From Theobroma cacao (taxonomy: Eukaryota > Streptophyta > Magnoliopsida > Malvales > Malvaceae), in the NCBI RefSeq assembly GCF_000208745.1, contig NC_030859.1:159496-223495 (forward strand): DNA of 64,000 nt. The letters run 5' to 3'. The notes under the pieces are model-generated. The model made no database searches, was not told where the DNA came from, and saw only the letters and a program-made list of their open reading frames with translations. The position numbers and the translations under genes are program-made. This document shows positions 13,061 through 23,603 of the stretch, piece after piece; the first letter of the stretch is position 1; the number at the start of each line of letters is the position of its first letter.

Positions 13061-15314
13061 TCATGGCTGCTGACCAAGAAGTGATGGTCTGTAGAACACG
13101 TGAGTTTGTGCTATCTCGATACGATCTTTTGGGTCATACATGGTTTCATCCCTTAATGCTTCTAGGATGGCTTGTAATGGAAACTCCCTGAACATTGAAA
13201 TTAAAGAGGAGGCATCAGCTTACACTTCTGAAACAATGAAAAATCTAGACTATGGTGCATTTACAATATAGTTCAACCAACATATATCTGGTTAAAACTC
13301 TAGTTTGAGCATGGTCTGTGCACATCTGAAAGAGAGAGAGGGGGGTGCTTTATGGGATAATAAAAACATCATTTAGCCACTGGCGGAAAAGAGATTGAAT
13401 ACCTCGTGATGAGTATCTTATATAGCATCCTCAAAATGGGGCAAAGCTCCACTGGAGCTACATGTTTGTTTTCTTCAGGGTGTAAGACACTCAGGCTGAA
13501 CTGACTAAGCAGCTCATAAAAGGCTTTCACAGCAGAGACACCCTGCCAAAATAATGAGATTAATATTCATAAAAGGAATTAAAAGACAGGATCAGATAGG
13601 CTGCATTCAGTCAGACAACTATTGACTCAACTCTTGCTAAATCAACCAAAAACTGTTTATTCAAATTCAATACTCGAACAGAAAAGTTCATACCTGAATC
13701 ATCCCCTTCCCCTTGATGCTATCACCCATTTCAAGGCTCAGTACCCCTTTGGCCAACTGTTGCCCATACCATGCATTACGACCTTTCAACAGGGTTACGT
13801 AAGTGTCAGCCAACAAAGGCCCAGCAAGTTTTTCTGGCTCTTCTGCCAAGAGATGAGTGATAAAAATCATCTCAGATGTACAGTGTGCAAAGTATACTGA
13901 TTTGCTGGTGGCACTCTCATTGGTTAGAGCTGCTACCATTCCTGTGGAAACATATTGGAGGTTAAATATACAGATTTGAATTTCAACTTAGCGTTTAGCA
14001 TCCTGACTTGTTCGTCAAGAGATATTCATGGAAATAATGTGTAAACCTTTAACATCTTGGAGATTATGTAATACAGGGAATCCAGTAATATCTACTACTT
14101 AAAGATCGAAACAAGTCTAGAATCACCATGCTAACTGCTACATAAGGAAAGTAGGCCATTGGCTCAACACCTTTGTTTTTCTCTTTATTTTTTTTTTGGG
14201 TGAATAGATCATGTTTTGATCATACATTAACACGAATTGCAGAATTACCTAGTTCCAGGGTTATTCCCAATCTTTAAACTAATATCTCCTAACAACTTAT
14301 TCTGTGATGTCCAAGTCTTAGCATACTTGCAAGAAACTAAATCTTACCAGCTCCAATGGCATAGACATTCTTCAAACCGCCCATAACTTCATGAGTAACA
14401 AGATCACCGTTGTCCCACACAATAAAGTGGGGCTGCCTTAAAAACTTTGCCAATGCTTTCCTCCACTTTTCAGCCCCACAAATTCGAGCATTAGCATATT
14501 CTTTATTATAAATCTCTGAAGCGATATTTGGTCCTCCAAGATAGAGAATGTTCTCTATAGGGATTCCAGCTGCAAGAAAAGGAGCAAGATTCATATTAAT
14601 ATGAACTTCATTGTGAACTCAGCAAATAGGTTCAAACAGTTAATGTGGCTTACTAGCTCGATTGATCATCTGGGTGGGAGTTATTATGCGAGGCTGAGGC
14701 CCCAACTCAGCTTCTACACCCTTTGCCAGGGATATGATTACGGGCACTGTTATTCTCTCTTTCCAATACCTTCTAATTTCCTCAAACACCTGGTGAGTTT
14801 CCGTTGATGGCAAGCCATTAATCACAACATCAGCATCCCACACAGCTTCCTGCAAGTTAGTAACAACCTTTAAAGGGCAAAGCGGAGTGTCAATCATATT
14901 CAAGCAGAAGCCATCTTTCAAAATCTCATCTGCATACAGAGTCCGATCACCTAATCTTGCCTCTACATACTTCAAGTACGCACACCGCCTAATCAGTCTC
15001 CTCAAGACATCCTCCCTTGAATTGATCACTTCGAATAAGTGCTCAGCTGTGGCCCTATCAACTGCCCTTCCAGGTCTCCTCCATATTCTTATCAGAACCT
15101 TATCTCTTAGGTGACCATAACTATCCTGCAACAAAGCAGTGAATACACTACCCCAAGCACCTGCCCCAACACCAACAATTCTTAGCGGATCGCCTTCTGC
15201 TTTGCCCATGAGATGCCGAAGCTCGTCAAGCTTCTCTTCTAAAGAACCATTGGAGTTATGAATCAAGCCATTTGCATGGACATTTTGGCCCGTTGCTTCG
15301 GTAGTTCCTACCAT
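13061..15314 (-). CDS. GPDHC1: Glycerol-3-phosphate dehydrogenase (NAD+), cytosolic
   Basis: Interconverts dihydroxyacetone phosphate and glycerol-3-phosphate using NADH/NAD+, feeding glycerolipid synthesis and cytosolic redox balance. Five exons: 15314-14654, 14569-14348, 13941-13694, 13542-13403 and 13187-13061, totalling 1398 nt and 465 aa (Arabidopsis GPDHC1 is about 462). The Rossmann nucleotide-binding loop GVGAGAWGS is near residues 48-56. ISLAKGVE and [12 protein letters not shown] carry the expected active-site lysines. The last exon is short and encodes the conserved tail [17 protein letters not shown], then a C-terminus ending LLGQQP. There is no transit peptide, which fits the cytosolic class. 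A 5' UTR intron is likely at about 15344-15773 (donor gtaagg, acceptor ttccag on the minus strand), with a TATA-like tataaac near 15870. The gene is intact. Confidence 0.95.
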
Positions 15315-16229
15315 CTTTCTTTCTTGATTGAGGTCAGTTGTAACTGGAAATATTCAAAGCTTAAAATTCAAGAATTCTAGGACCAGACCTGTGATATTGA
15401 ACCAAATTATACAAGTTGAGACCAAGCGCCTATGCTTTTTGTAAGCGTTTTATCTTCCAAGAAACCACAGAAACTGAAACCAGCATGCCAAGCTGCCAAC
15501 TCGACGACACCAAACCAAAACCAAAACCAACTAATCAACAACAATACAATCTGAAATCTTTAGCCCCGTTTGACCCCAAAAGAAGTTTCTAATTCTACAG
15601 CATAACATAAAATTCTAGAAGGGTTTCACCAGATGGGATATTTGGGGATCTTTATTCCATCAGCATCAATAATCAAGAACCCAACTCATATTCTATCCAG
15701 CAATGGCAAAAGCGGACTTTGAAAACTCAGTCAAAATAGGTACTTTGGCTATCTACTCCTTACCAAACAAGAAGTAGCCAACAAAAAGAAAGAGAAGGGA
15801 AAGTGATAAGCCCGATTTCTGTCGGCTTCTTCAACGCGGTAACACCAATTTGGACTTTTTTCTTGGCCAGTTTATACAAATAAAAAATGTGGCGAAAAAG
15901 CTCAAACCTTTCAAACACGATGCTGAGGAAATACAAAACGGGTACTCAAGAAAGAGATTGATCAGCTGAAAGAAAATGGAAATGAACAACTTTGAGTGGG
16001 AGCCTCAGCCTTGTCAAAGAGTTGTGTTGTGTTTAAGAGAGAAGATTTACCAGAAGTGGGAAGTCTTTATTGCAGAAGAGAAGAAGATGCACTAAGAAAA
16101 GGCCCTAGCTTCAAGAAACACAAGATACCGCGGTTACATGAGATGCGGTGGCAGCTCAACTCAGCTCAGTTCAGGTCCTTTATGTTAAGATGCTGTCTGG
16201 AAGGAGCTGTTGCTGATGTTACGGTGGAG
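15315..16229 (-). other. 5' UTR, probable UTR intron and promoter of GPDHC1
   Basis: On the minus strand a plausible 5' UTR intron spans about 15773-15344. Upstream is a pyrimidine-rich leader and a TATA-like sequence near 15870. A plus-strand open frame at 15996-16292 runs through this region but has no supporting features and ends in AT-rich repeat sequence. Confidence 0.45.
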
Positions 16230-16291
16230 CAAATGGTTATTTTGGATAATTCGGTTCTGGTAATCGAATTCATGTTTAACTTAATTTTATA

Positions 16292-16660
16292 ATTAATTGA
16301 ATTAATTCGGTTAATTTAGTTTGGTTTTTTGGAAATTTAATTTAAAAAATTATTTTATATATTTATTTATATTGTATTTTTTATAAATTAATATTATAAA
16401 AATATTAAAAATAATAATAAACAATCAAAATAAATAAAATGAATATTTATATAAATAATAAATAATTAAAAAATTTAAATAAAAATAACAATAAATGATT
16501 TATTTTTTATACGAAAATTTTATTATATTATTTTTCAAGTTTGATTAAAATTTTAACTGAAACTAAACTGAATTAACTTTAATAACTGAATTATCTTAAT
16601 TAAAATATTTAAAAAACCGAATTAATCGAATTAAAAAAACCAAACTCACTTCTGTTGAGT
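16292..16660. repeat. AT-rich imperfect inverted repeat, MITE-like
   Basis: A strongly AT-rich block is bounded by inverted copies of ATTAATTCGGTT: forward at about 16301-16312, reverse complement at about 16615-16626. Related GGTTTTTT and AAAAAACC tracts lie beside the two arms. The whole could fold into an imperfect hairpin. No transposase frame lies inside and no clear target-site duplication was found, so this may be a decayed non-autonomous element or simple palindromic AT-rich DNA. Confidence 0.5.
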
Positions 16661-19419
16661 TTGGTTTTTTGATACAATTTGTATTTGCACGCCTCTTGCT
16701 TATGTCACACATGCCCATCTTTAAGTTTGGGATTTGGGTTTTTTTGGTCGGGATTTACATTGGGTTTAGACGTTAGTCTATCTAGTAGAATTGGGCTAAA
16801 TGACAAGCCCAAGTTCAGGCAGCTTCCAGGAATCCATCCAGGTCCTGTTAAATTTAACCAAAGCTGGAATCAGCCCAAGGACACATCCCTTGGCCCTTGT
16901 TGAAGACGCAAACTGTTATAAGGTTTGAGATTGCTTCCATGCAACAAATTATTTGGTTGGAGAAAGAAGAAAGGTGAGGTTATGGCAGCTAGCACAAGTA
17001 GGTTGAATCCTAGAAACTGTCTGGTTTGATGCCTACAGAAAGGGATTTAACTCATATCTCCCAGCTTGTAGGACAAAGGCCACAAATATGCGTATTGGAG
17101 TGCAATTTTCGGGACGTTAGAAAACTAGTTAATTATAATAAGCAACGGGGATCCATGAAACTATTACCAAGTTTTTGTTAACTGACACGAAACCTCTCAA
17201 GTCTATATGGACGTTTTCCTTTTGCAGGATTTGAATATTTGTTGATGATGAGAGCTTATGTTATGTTTGAATCCATTTATCAATGGTTTCTTGCTTTCTT
17301 TTCCAACTTAACTTCCGAGGAGAAATTGCTACCATTACGCAATTGAAAATTGACTAAACCTAGAACAAGTTTTTCATTGGAGGCATGAGATTTAAGGCTA
17401 TGGATCCATTCTCTCTTCTGCTTGTTTCCTTCATAACAACTAATTCCATAGATACTTGTCGTCGGGTTCTTAATTAATGTTATCTATTATTTCCCAATTA
17501 GTTCAGGAGTTGTTGAGAAACTGTTGCTTGCAATTTATAATTAAGAGCTAACCTTGTATCAATCAATGAAATGAAAATATATGGGAAACATGAAATCTTA
17601 ATAAAACTTTAAGATTCTATCTCGATTGAATGACTATCTTATCTCATCTCATATCAAATTACAGTTAATCTTAATCGAATTATATTTAGTAAGAAAAATT
17701 CATTTTTTATTATATCGAAAGTAGTACTAAGTATAATTTGATGTGTTAAGTATGGGCAATAGACAAAGTCTAAATTTTGATGGATGATATACTAATAATA
17801 AGGTTGAAAGCGGTATATAAAGTTAAAAGGATAATATATATTTAACGTTATCCTTTCTTCGATAAATGTATTGAAAATGTTGGCACAAACTTTCCATGAC
17901 TTGCCAAAGGGAAGAAGGTCGAGTATATGCTCGACTTGTTTATTTGATTTTAATTAGGAGATTAATAATAGTATTAAGAATCGATTGAAGAGAGAGAGAA
18001 TAAAGGATGGAAAGAAATCCAAGTGATGGGGGGGTGGTTAGTTGGGGCGGGCAGTTTGCATGGAGAATTACTTTTGGAGGGAGGTGGGGGCCCCACACTT
18101 TCTCTCGTAAAATTAATAAAATTGGAAAAGAAAAAAGAAAAAAAAAATTACAGCTTTCCATCCCCACCTCCATCTCCCCATCCCATTCCCACCTAAACTA
18201 ACAAACTTTTTCTGTCCCTGCAAAATAACCACAAATCGCGTGAGTCTCCAAATTACAAAGCTAGCCATCTCATCCTCTTGCTTGCTTTCCTTGCATGCAC
18301 TCGTATGTAGAAAGGAAACCTGACAGGATAGGGGAAAACCATATCCAATTTATGTTTCTAAATGAAAATTATTTAAGTATGGGGTTCTGTCGATGTAATG
18401 ACTCTACAACATAAAATGGAGGAACCAGCAGGTTGTAAGGTGGACATCAGACACCACAACACCATGCCGATGGATTGTAAAAATGTTGGTGTTGATCAAA
18501 CTGTTGCAAGTAATCCTTAATGTTTAATGTAAAATTGATGGTCAAACTCTGGTATGGTAGACAGGTAGAGTACTGGTTCATAGATAAGACCTATAATCAG
18601 TTGCTGACTTGATACTGATTGATCACTTTTCCCTTTTTGTGGCTAAGGAAAGAAAATAGAAGGGGGGGGCTGTGGGAAAAGGGTTTGAGGCAGGCAGGCG
18701 GGACGCAGGAGGGTGCAAAATCACGCGGGACAGTCTTTTCAGAAATCAGAATACGGAGATCATGTAAGGGCCCCATTGATGGGAATCTGAGTACCAAGTA
18801 ACAACCTTCCCAAAGGGGTCGATGCCACCTTGGATTGGACATTTAAGTACTAAAACTCAACATTTTCTTCCTAAGACAGGTAATAAGAACTAATCAATCA
18901 ATCAATCATCAAGGAAAGGATGCTCCCCATTCCTCAACTTTCTCAGCTCTGTTCTTATCATCTAGAGTACGAGTTTAAGGGGTGTAATTACCCAGTTCTA
19001 GCCTAAATTAGTAGAATAATCACAACATGTCTATAATCATAGTGAGTAGTATTATAAATACCACATGATATGTAGGTAGACTAGGCAATCTGGCAGGCTC
19101 CAAACAAAATACTACTAAAATCTTAAACAACCAAATTTCCTCTCTCAAATCAAAACTCAAAAGAGTTTGAAGTTTGAACCAAATTCTACCCTTTTTCATA
19201 TCTGTCTCTTCTGCCAAAGGTAAATCATGCTTCCCTCCGGAATTGCGCAAAAAGGGTCTCATCTCATTGTTTCCCAATGAACTAGTACAAGTTTTATTCT
19301 TCTTCTTCTTCTTTTTACTCTTTAAATATAAGAATACTATTATTACTATATGCTAATGCTGGTTTTGTTTTGCTTATGTGAAAAGGGAAAGAGAGGGAGA
19401 GAAAGAGGAGAAAAAGAGA
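16661..19419. other. Intergenic region, upstream of the bHLH gene
   Basis: AT-rich spacer with scattered purine tracts (for example the run of nine G at about 18661-18669). The right end should hold the promoter and 5' UTR of the bHLH gene, including a (CTT)n-like stretch near 19295-19313. No gene or known repeat recognised. Confidence 0.5.
19053..19060 (+). promoter_or_regulatory. Candidate TATA box of the bHLH gene
   Basis: TATAAATA lies about 365 bases before the start codon of the bHLH gene. It would give a 5' UTR of roughly 330 bases. It is a sequence match only, without transcript evidence. Confidence 0.4.
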
Positions 19420-20959
19420 ATGAAAGTGTACGAGGACAGTGGTTGCTTTGATCCCAACTCCATGACGGATTGCCAGGCACTCATGGGGGGACTGGCCGGG
19501 GGCATCTCCACCAACAGCCAAAACAGTTTGGAAGACAATCTCAATCTCTCTTCTTACAATAATCACCAGCATGAAGATGCCTCCGCCGCCGCTGCTGCCG
19601 TGGAAATGGAAATCCAACAACACTACATGCTTGATAACAACACCACCAACAATAACAACACTACCCTGTTGATTCCACAACTAACTCAGGAGCTTTCCTA
19701 TGATCAGTCCAATTGGGTTGCTGACCAACAAAGTTTCAATATGGTGCCATCTTCTTCATCCCCAGAAGCTGCTTACCCTGCAACGCCTGACCTTCTCAAC
19801 CTTTTCCATTTACCCAGATGCTCTTTTCTTCCCAATTCCTCCATTTCCTTTGAAAGCGCACCTGCCTCCTCTGTTGTATATGACCCACTTTTCCATCTCA
19901 ACCTGCCTCCTCAGCCTCCTGTTTTCAGGGAGTTGCTGCAATCTCTGCCCCATGGCTACACCTTGCCGGCTGATGACAGAGAGGCCAGTGGGGGCGGGGG
20001 ACTTTATCATGATGGGGACAATGGGATTCTTGAGTTCAATAGGGGCATCTCTATGGCTGGCCATGGCAAAGGCAGAAATAGAGCTGGCAAAACCACCAAA
20101 CACTTTGCTACCGAGAGGGAAAGGAGAGTTCATCTTAATGACAAGTACAAGGCTTTGAGGAATATGGTCCCTAACCCATCCAAGGTACACTAACCAGTTT
20201 ATCACTCTCTTTCTTTTTTCACAACATTAAAACAGTTTCTTTCTTTAATGACAAGCACTAAAAAAGTTCATCCTTTTGGTGTTATTATATTTCTTTGGTG
20301 GTGGGGAAACACATTTTAATCGGCTGCAACCAAGACCGATAGAGCATCTATAGTGGGGGATGCCATAAACTACATCAAAGAGCTTGTTAGAACAGTTAAT
20401 GAGCTTAAGTTACTGGTGGAGAAAAAGAGATGTGGCCAAGGAAGGAGCAAGAGGCTTAAGACTGAAGATGCTGGTAGTGCTGCTGATGCCGGGGATGTTG
20501 AGTGCAAGCCTCTAGGGGATCCAGACCAATGCTATAATTCTTCCTTGAGGAGCTCTTGGCTTCAGAGGAAGTCTAAGGATACTGAGGTTGATGTACGCAT
20601 TATTGATGATGAAGTTACCATCAAACTTGTTCAAAGAAAGAAGATCAACTGCTTGCTGTTTGTGTCCAGACTCCTCGACGAGCTTCAGTTGGATCTCCAC
20701 CATGTTGCTGGTGGCCACGTTGGTGACTATTACAGCTTTCTCTTCAACACCAAGGTAAATTTTCCTTAACTCATTTATTTACATTGTTTTATCCAGCATG
20801 TGTATGTTTGAGTATATCTTTGATCGGATGATCATGATTCCATGGATGCAGATATACGAAGGCTCTTCTGTTTATGCTAGTGCCATAGCAAACAAGCTCA
20901 TCGAGGGCGTGGATAGACAGTATGCAGCTGCTCCACCAACCAGTAGCACTTGTCTCTAG
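19420..20959 (+). CDS. bHLH91: bHLH transcription factor of the anther tapetum group (bHLH10/89/91)
   Basis: In Arabidopsis this subgroup acts redundantly with DYT1/AMS in tapetum development and pollen formation. Exons: 19420-20184, 20335-20754 and 20852-20959, totalling 430 aa. The N-terminus YEDSGCFDPNSM and the DLLNLFHLPRCS and YDPLFHLNLPPQPP blocks are typical of the group. The basic region (FATERERRVHLNDKYKAL, about residues 229-246) retains the Glu and Arg residues for E-box binding, and the helix-loop-helix continues across intron 1 (TDRASIVGDAINYIKELV). A C-terminal ACT-like dimerisation region follows (WLQRKSKDTEVDVRIIDDEV to the end). The start at 19420 is preferred over an in-frame ATG at 19378, because the upstream residues are a low-complexity Lys/Glu run absent from relatives. 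Which of the three Arabidopsis paralogues is closest cannot be told here. Confidence 0.92.
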
Positions 20960-23093
20960 TTTGGCAACGATGGAAAAGTTTCATATGTTTGTTTCTCAAT
21001 GGGAATGAACAGACTTCAGTTGTTGGGTTATCATACATTACTTTGAATAGTACTATTAAGGATTTGCTGATACTACTTTATTTTCATTAGCATTGATATA
21101 GATGCAGTGGATGTGGTTTTGTTTTCGCTATTGCTTGGTTTCCCTTCCTCCATATATATCTTCTTTGCAACCAGCGAAACTTTGATTCACCTAGCTTTCT
21201 TCGTCTATCTTTCTTCTCTGACTTATCTGTTTTTGGTGTGCGGCTGTCAAAACAAATAGCAGGTCGTCTCCAGTGTAGTTTTGTTTAGTATTCTTCACTG
21301 AATTTTCGCAGCCTATGGTTGTCAAACCAAATAACAAAAGAGGTCTTTCACATTTTTGATGCACTATTGGCAGTGTAGAATGACATTTCTGTTGCAGTTT
21401 GATAAGAACCTTTCTGATGTGCTGTTGTACGATTCTTTGTTATTTTTCTGAAAATGGTTGGTCATTTTCCACCGGCTGGCCTTTATGGAGAATCTGGTTC
21501 TTGAATCGTAGTGTTTCAAGTAGGTTTTTTGCTATTATTGATTTAAACTTTGCGTAGGAAACTAAGTGAGAAATAAAACAGAAAATTAACAGACACACCA
21601 TGATTTTTCCTTCATTGGGATGTTCTTCTCGTTGAAGTATAGATTTTTCCTGGTAACACCCATAAAGTAGTGTTTAAAAAATGGAGAAATTTGAATAGAA
21701 AATTAAGTCAAGGCTGGTAAATTCCAAAGGGCAAGGATGACTTCGATCGAGTTCATATATTTCAAATTTCAAGTGTCATCTAATCTCTGTAAGCAACCAG
21801 TTGTAAAAGTGAGGGATGTTCAATCAGTGATGTACACAAACAAATTTGCTAAATTTGACCGATTTTGACTTTGACCATTTTACTTGCATGAGCGGTATCA
21901 ATTTCGAAGTTGGTTAACCATGAAAAGAACCATTACAAGCTGTGGTGGACTCGAACAGAGAGTGTTTTTTGTTACTTCTTGTAGGAACATCTTGGTGACA
22001 AGGTTATGGTAACTCAAGCTTGATCACTTTGCCATATGATGGTACTTGGTCCACAAGGAATATTCAGTTGATCAATTATTGTCTTGACATAAATTTCATT
22101 CCTGCAGAAGGAAGTAATGGAGAGATGGAAAAGGTTTGAAGCAAGCGTTTCTCCAAATTTCTTTGAGGTAAACGGGTGAGTAAATTCTGCTTTTGTTTGA
22201 AGTAGATGGTCTCATAATTACCATAGTTGTGGTGAAAGTAAAGACATGCTTTACAATCTTTCTTTTCATACACCATTGCTTCTTACATTGTCATTAATAT
22301 GAGCTGCATTGATTGTAGTGAGTTCAGTATATCCTTCCTTTTGCCTAAACAATATCTTGATCAAAGTATTTCTCAACTAAAAATTAAAGGATCTTTGCTT
22401 GACAAGCATAGACTTTAGTCATCAACCAATGTGTTCTTGTCGTTGAATTCAGTGTTCAATGCAACGGGGCTTTTTGCCAAACTAGTCTCCTTAGCAAAAT
22501 GAATTCTTTTCTCTATTGTCTTACCTAAAATCTAATCTCTGGAGATACTTAGAGATCTTTCTTTACCATGTTCATTTGTGTTGTTTAAGCTGATTTTTGC
22601 AGTTTTTACCTATGATTTCTTGAATCAAATAATTCTGCTATGCAGATTCATGTACAGGACTATGTTCTGTAGAGCTAGGTTGCATTGCTACATACTATAT
22701 TTTAAACTATTTTTCTGGCTGTTATAACATATATCATATACCAATCAATGAAGTTGATTCTTGAGCATTTTGTATACACCATTCCTGTCTATGGCTTTTG
22801 TGTTCAGCAGTCAATACATGCTAGTTAAAATCCTAGGATTTACTGTATTAAGCGATGTCCTTATTTCTTTCTTCTATTCTTCTTTTCATATTTTCCTTTT
22901 TTTTTTGAGTTTCAAGGAGGGTGATTTGTTTTGTTTCTTCATAACACATTAGAAACCCCGCATCCTGGGCATGAACCAAATGAAAAGCCCATTTATGTGA
23001 TTGGCCTCAGTTTGGACAGTGAACCTTGATGGATTTAGCTTTCCTTTTGACTATTTGGTCGTACATAGGAAGATTCCAAGGGCAGAGGAGGCA

Positions 23094-23110
23094 GGGGGGG
23101 GGGGGGGGGG
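23094..23110. repeat. Poly-G tract (17 G)
   Basis: An uninterrupted run of 17 G is followed by tgcggcggctgtgggaatcg. Such runs are rare in AT-rich plant spacers and can form G-quadruplexes. Read on the minus strand, the flanking sequence contains GGTTCGATTCC, which resembles a tRNA/SINE B box. Confidence 0.85.
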
Positions 23111-23543
23111 TGCGGCGGCTGTGGGAATCGAACCTTGGACCTGAACCCTCTTAAAGGGGGTAAATAAATGTTGATAGTTTGAGTAAAGTGACATAGAATT
23201 GCTGTCATTGTCTTCCAAGAAAAGCATCTTTCAAATCTTCTGCCTTGCCTGATCTTCTGATCAAAAGTTGTACACCTAATTTTGGTGTGAACAATGACTC
23301 AAACAAATATGGCAGCATCAGATAATTATTGGCTGCTTGTATAGGTTACAATCTTCATATATAAATCAAAATTCTCCCATGAAGAGAAGTTCTATAAGTG
23401 CCAAACTTTGTTTGACAAATTTTTTCCTCCTATAAGTATGGCCTCATTATTGCCTGTTTAACTGAAGACTTGGAATTTTCGGCTTGGTGGGAATTGTTAA
23501 TGAACCAGGCTCAACTTTTAGTTAGTTTACAATAAAGGTTGTC

Positions 23544-23603
23544 AAGATGTATGTAGGATCACTTGCCATTCAAAAAAAAAAGAAAAAAGATGTATGTAGG
23601 ATC
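23544..23603 (+). mobile_element. Minimal retroposed fragment with target-site duplications
   Basis: Two perfect 17-base copies of aagatgtatgtaggatc (23544-23560 and 23587-23603) flank a 26-base insert made of acttgccattc plus an A-rich tail. This is the signature of LINE-type target-primed reverse transcription of a strongly 5'-truncated polyadenylated template. The source transcript cannot be identified from 11 bases. Confidence 0.7.

Noticed and set aside
15996..16292. 98-codon plus-strand open frame starting MGASALSKSC
   Set aside because: It lies antisense in the GPDHC1 promoter, has no domain, and its end runs into the AT-rich repeat. Likely chance.
19378..19419. Upstream in-frame ATG of the bHLH gene
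   Set aside because: It would add a Lys/Glu/Arg low-complexity run not expected in the family; the ATG at 19420 matches relatives.
21732..21743. caaggatgactt, the core of miR169
   Set aside because: Only 12 bases match, the rest of the mature sequence differs, and no complementary arm is nearby to make a hairpin.
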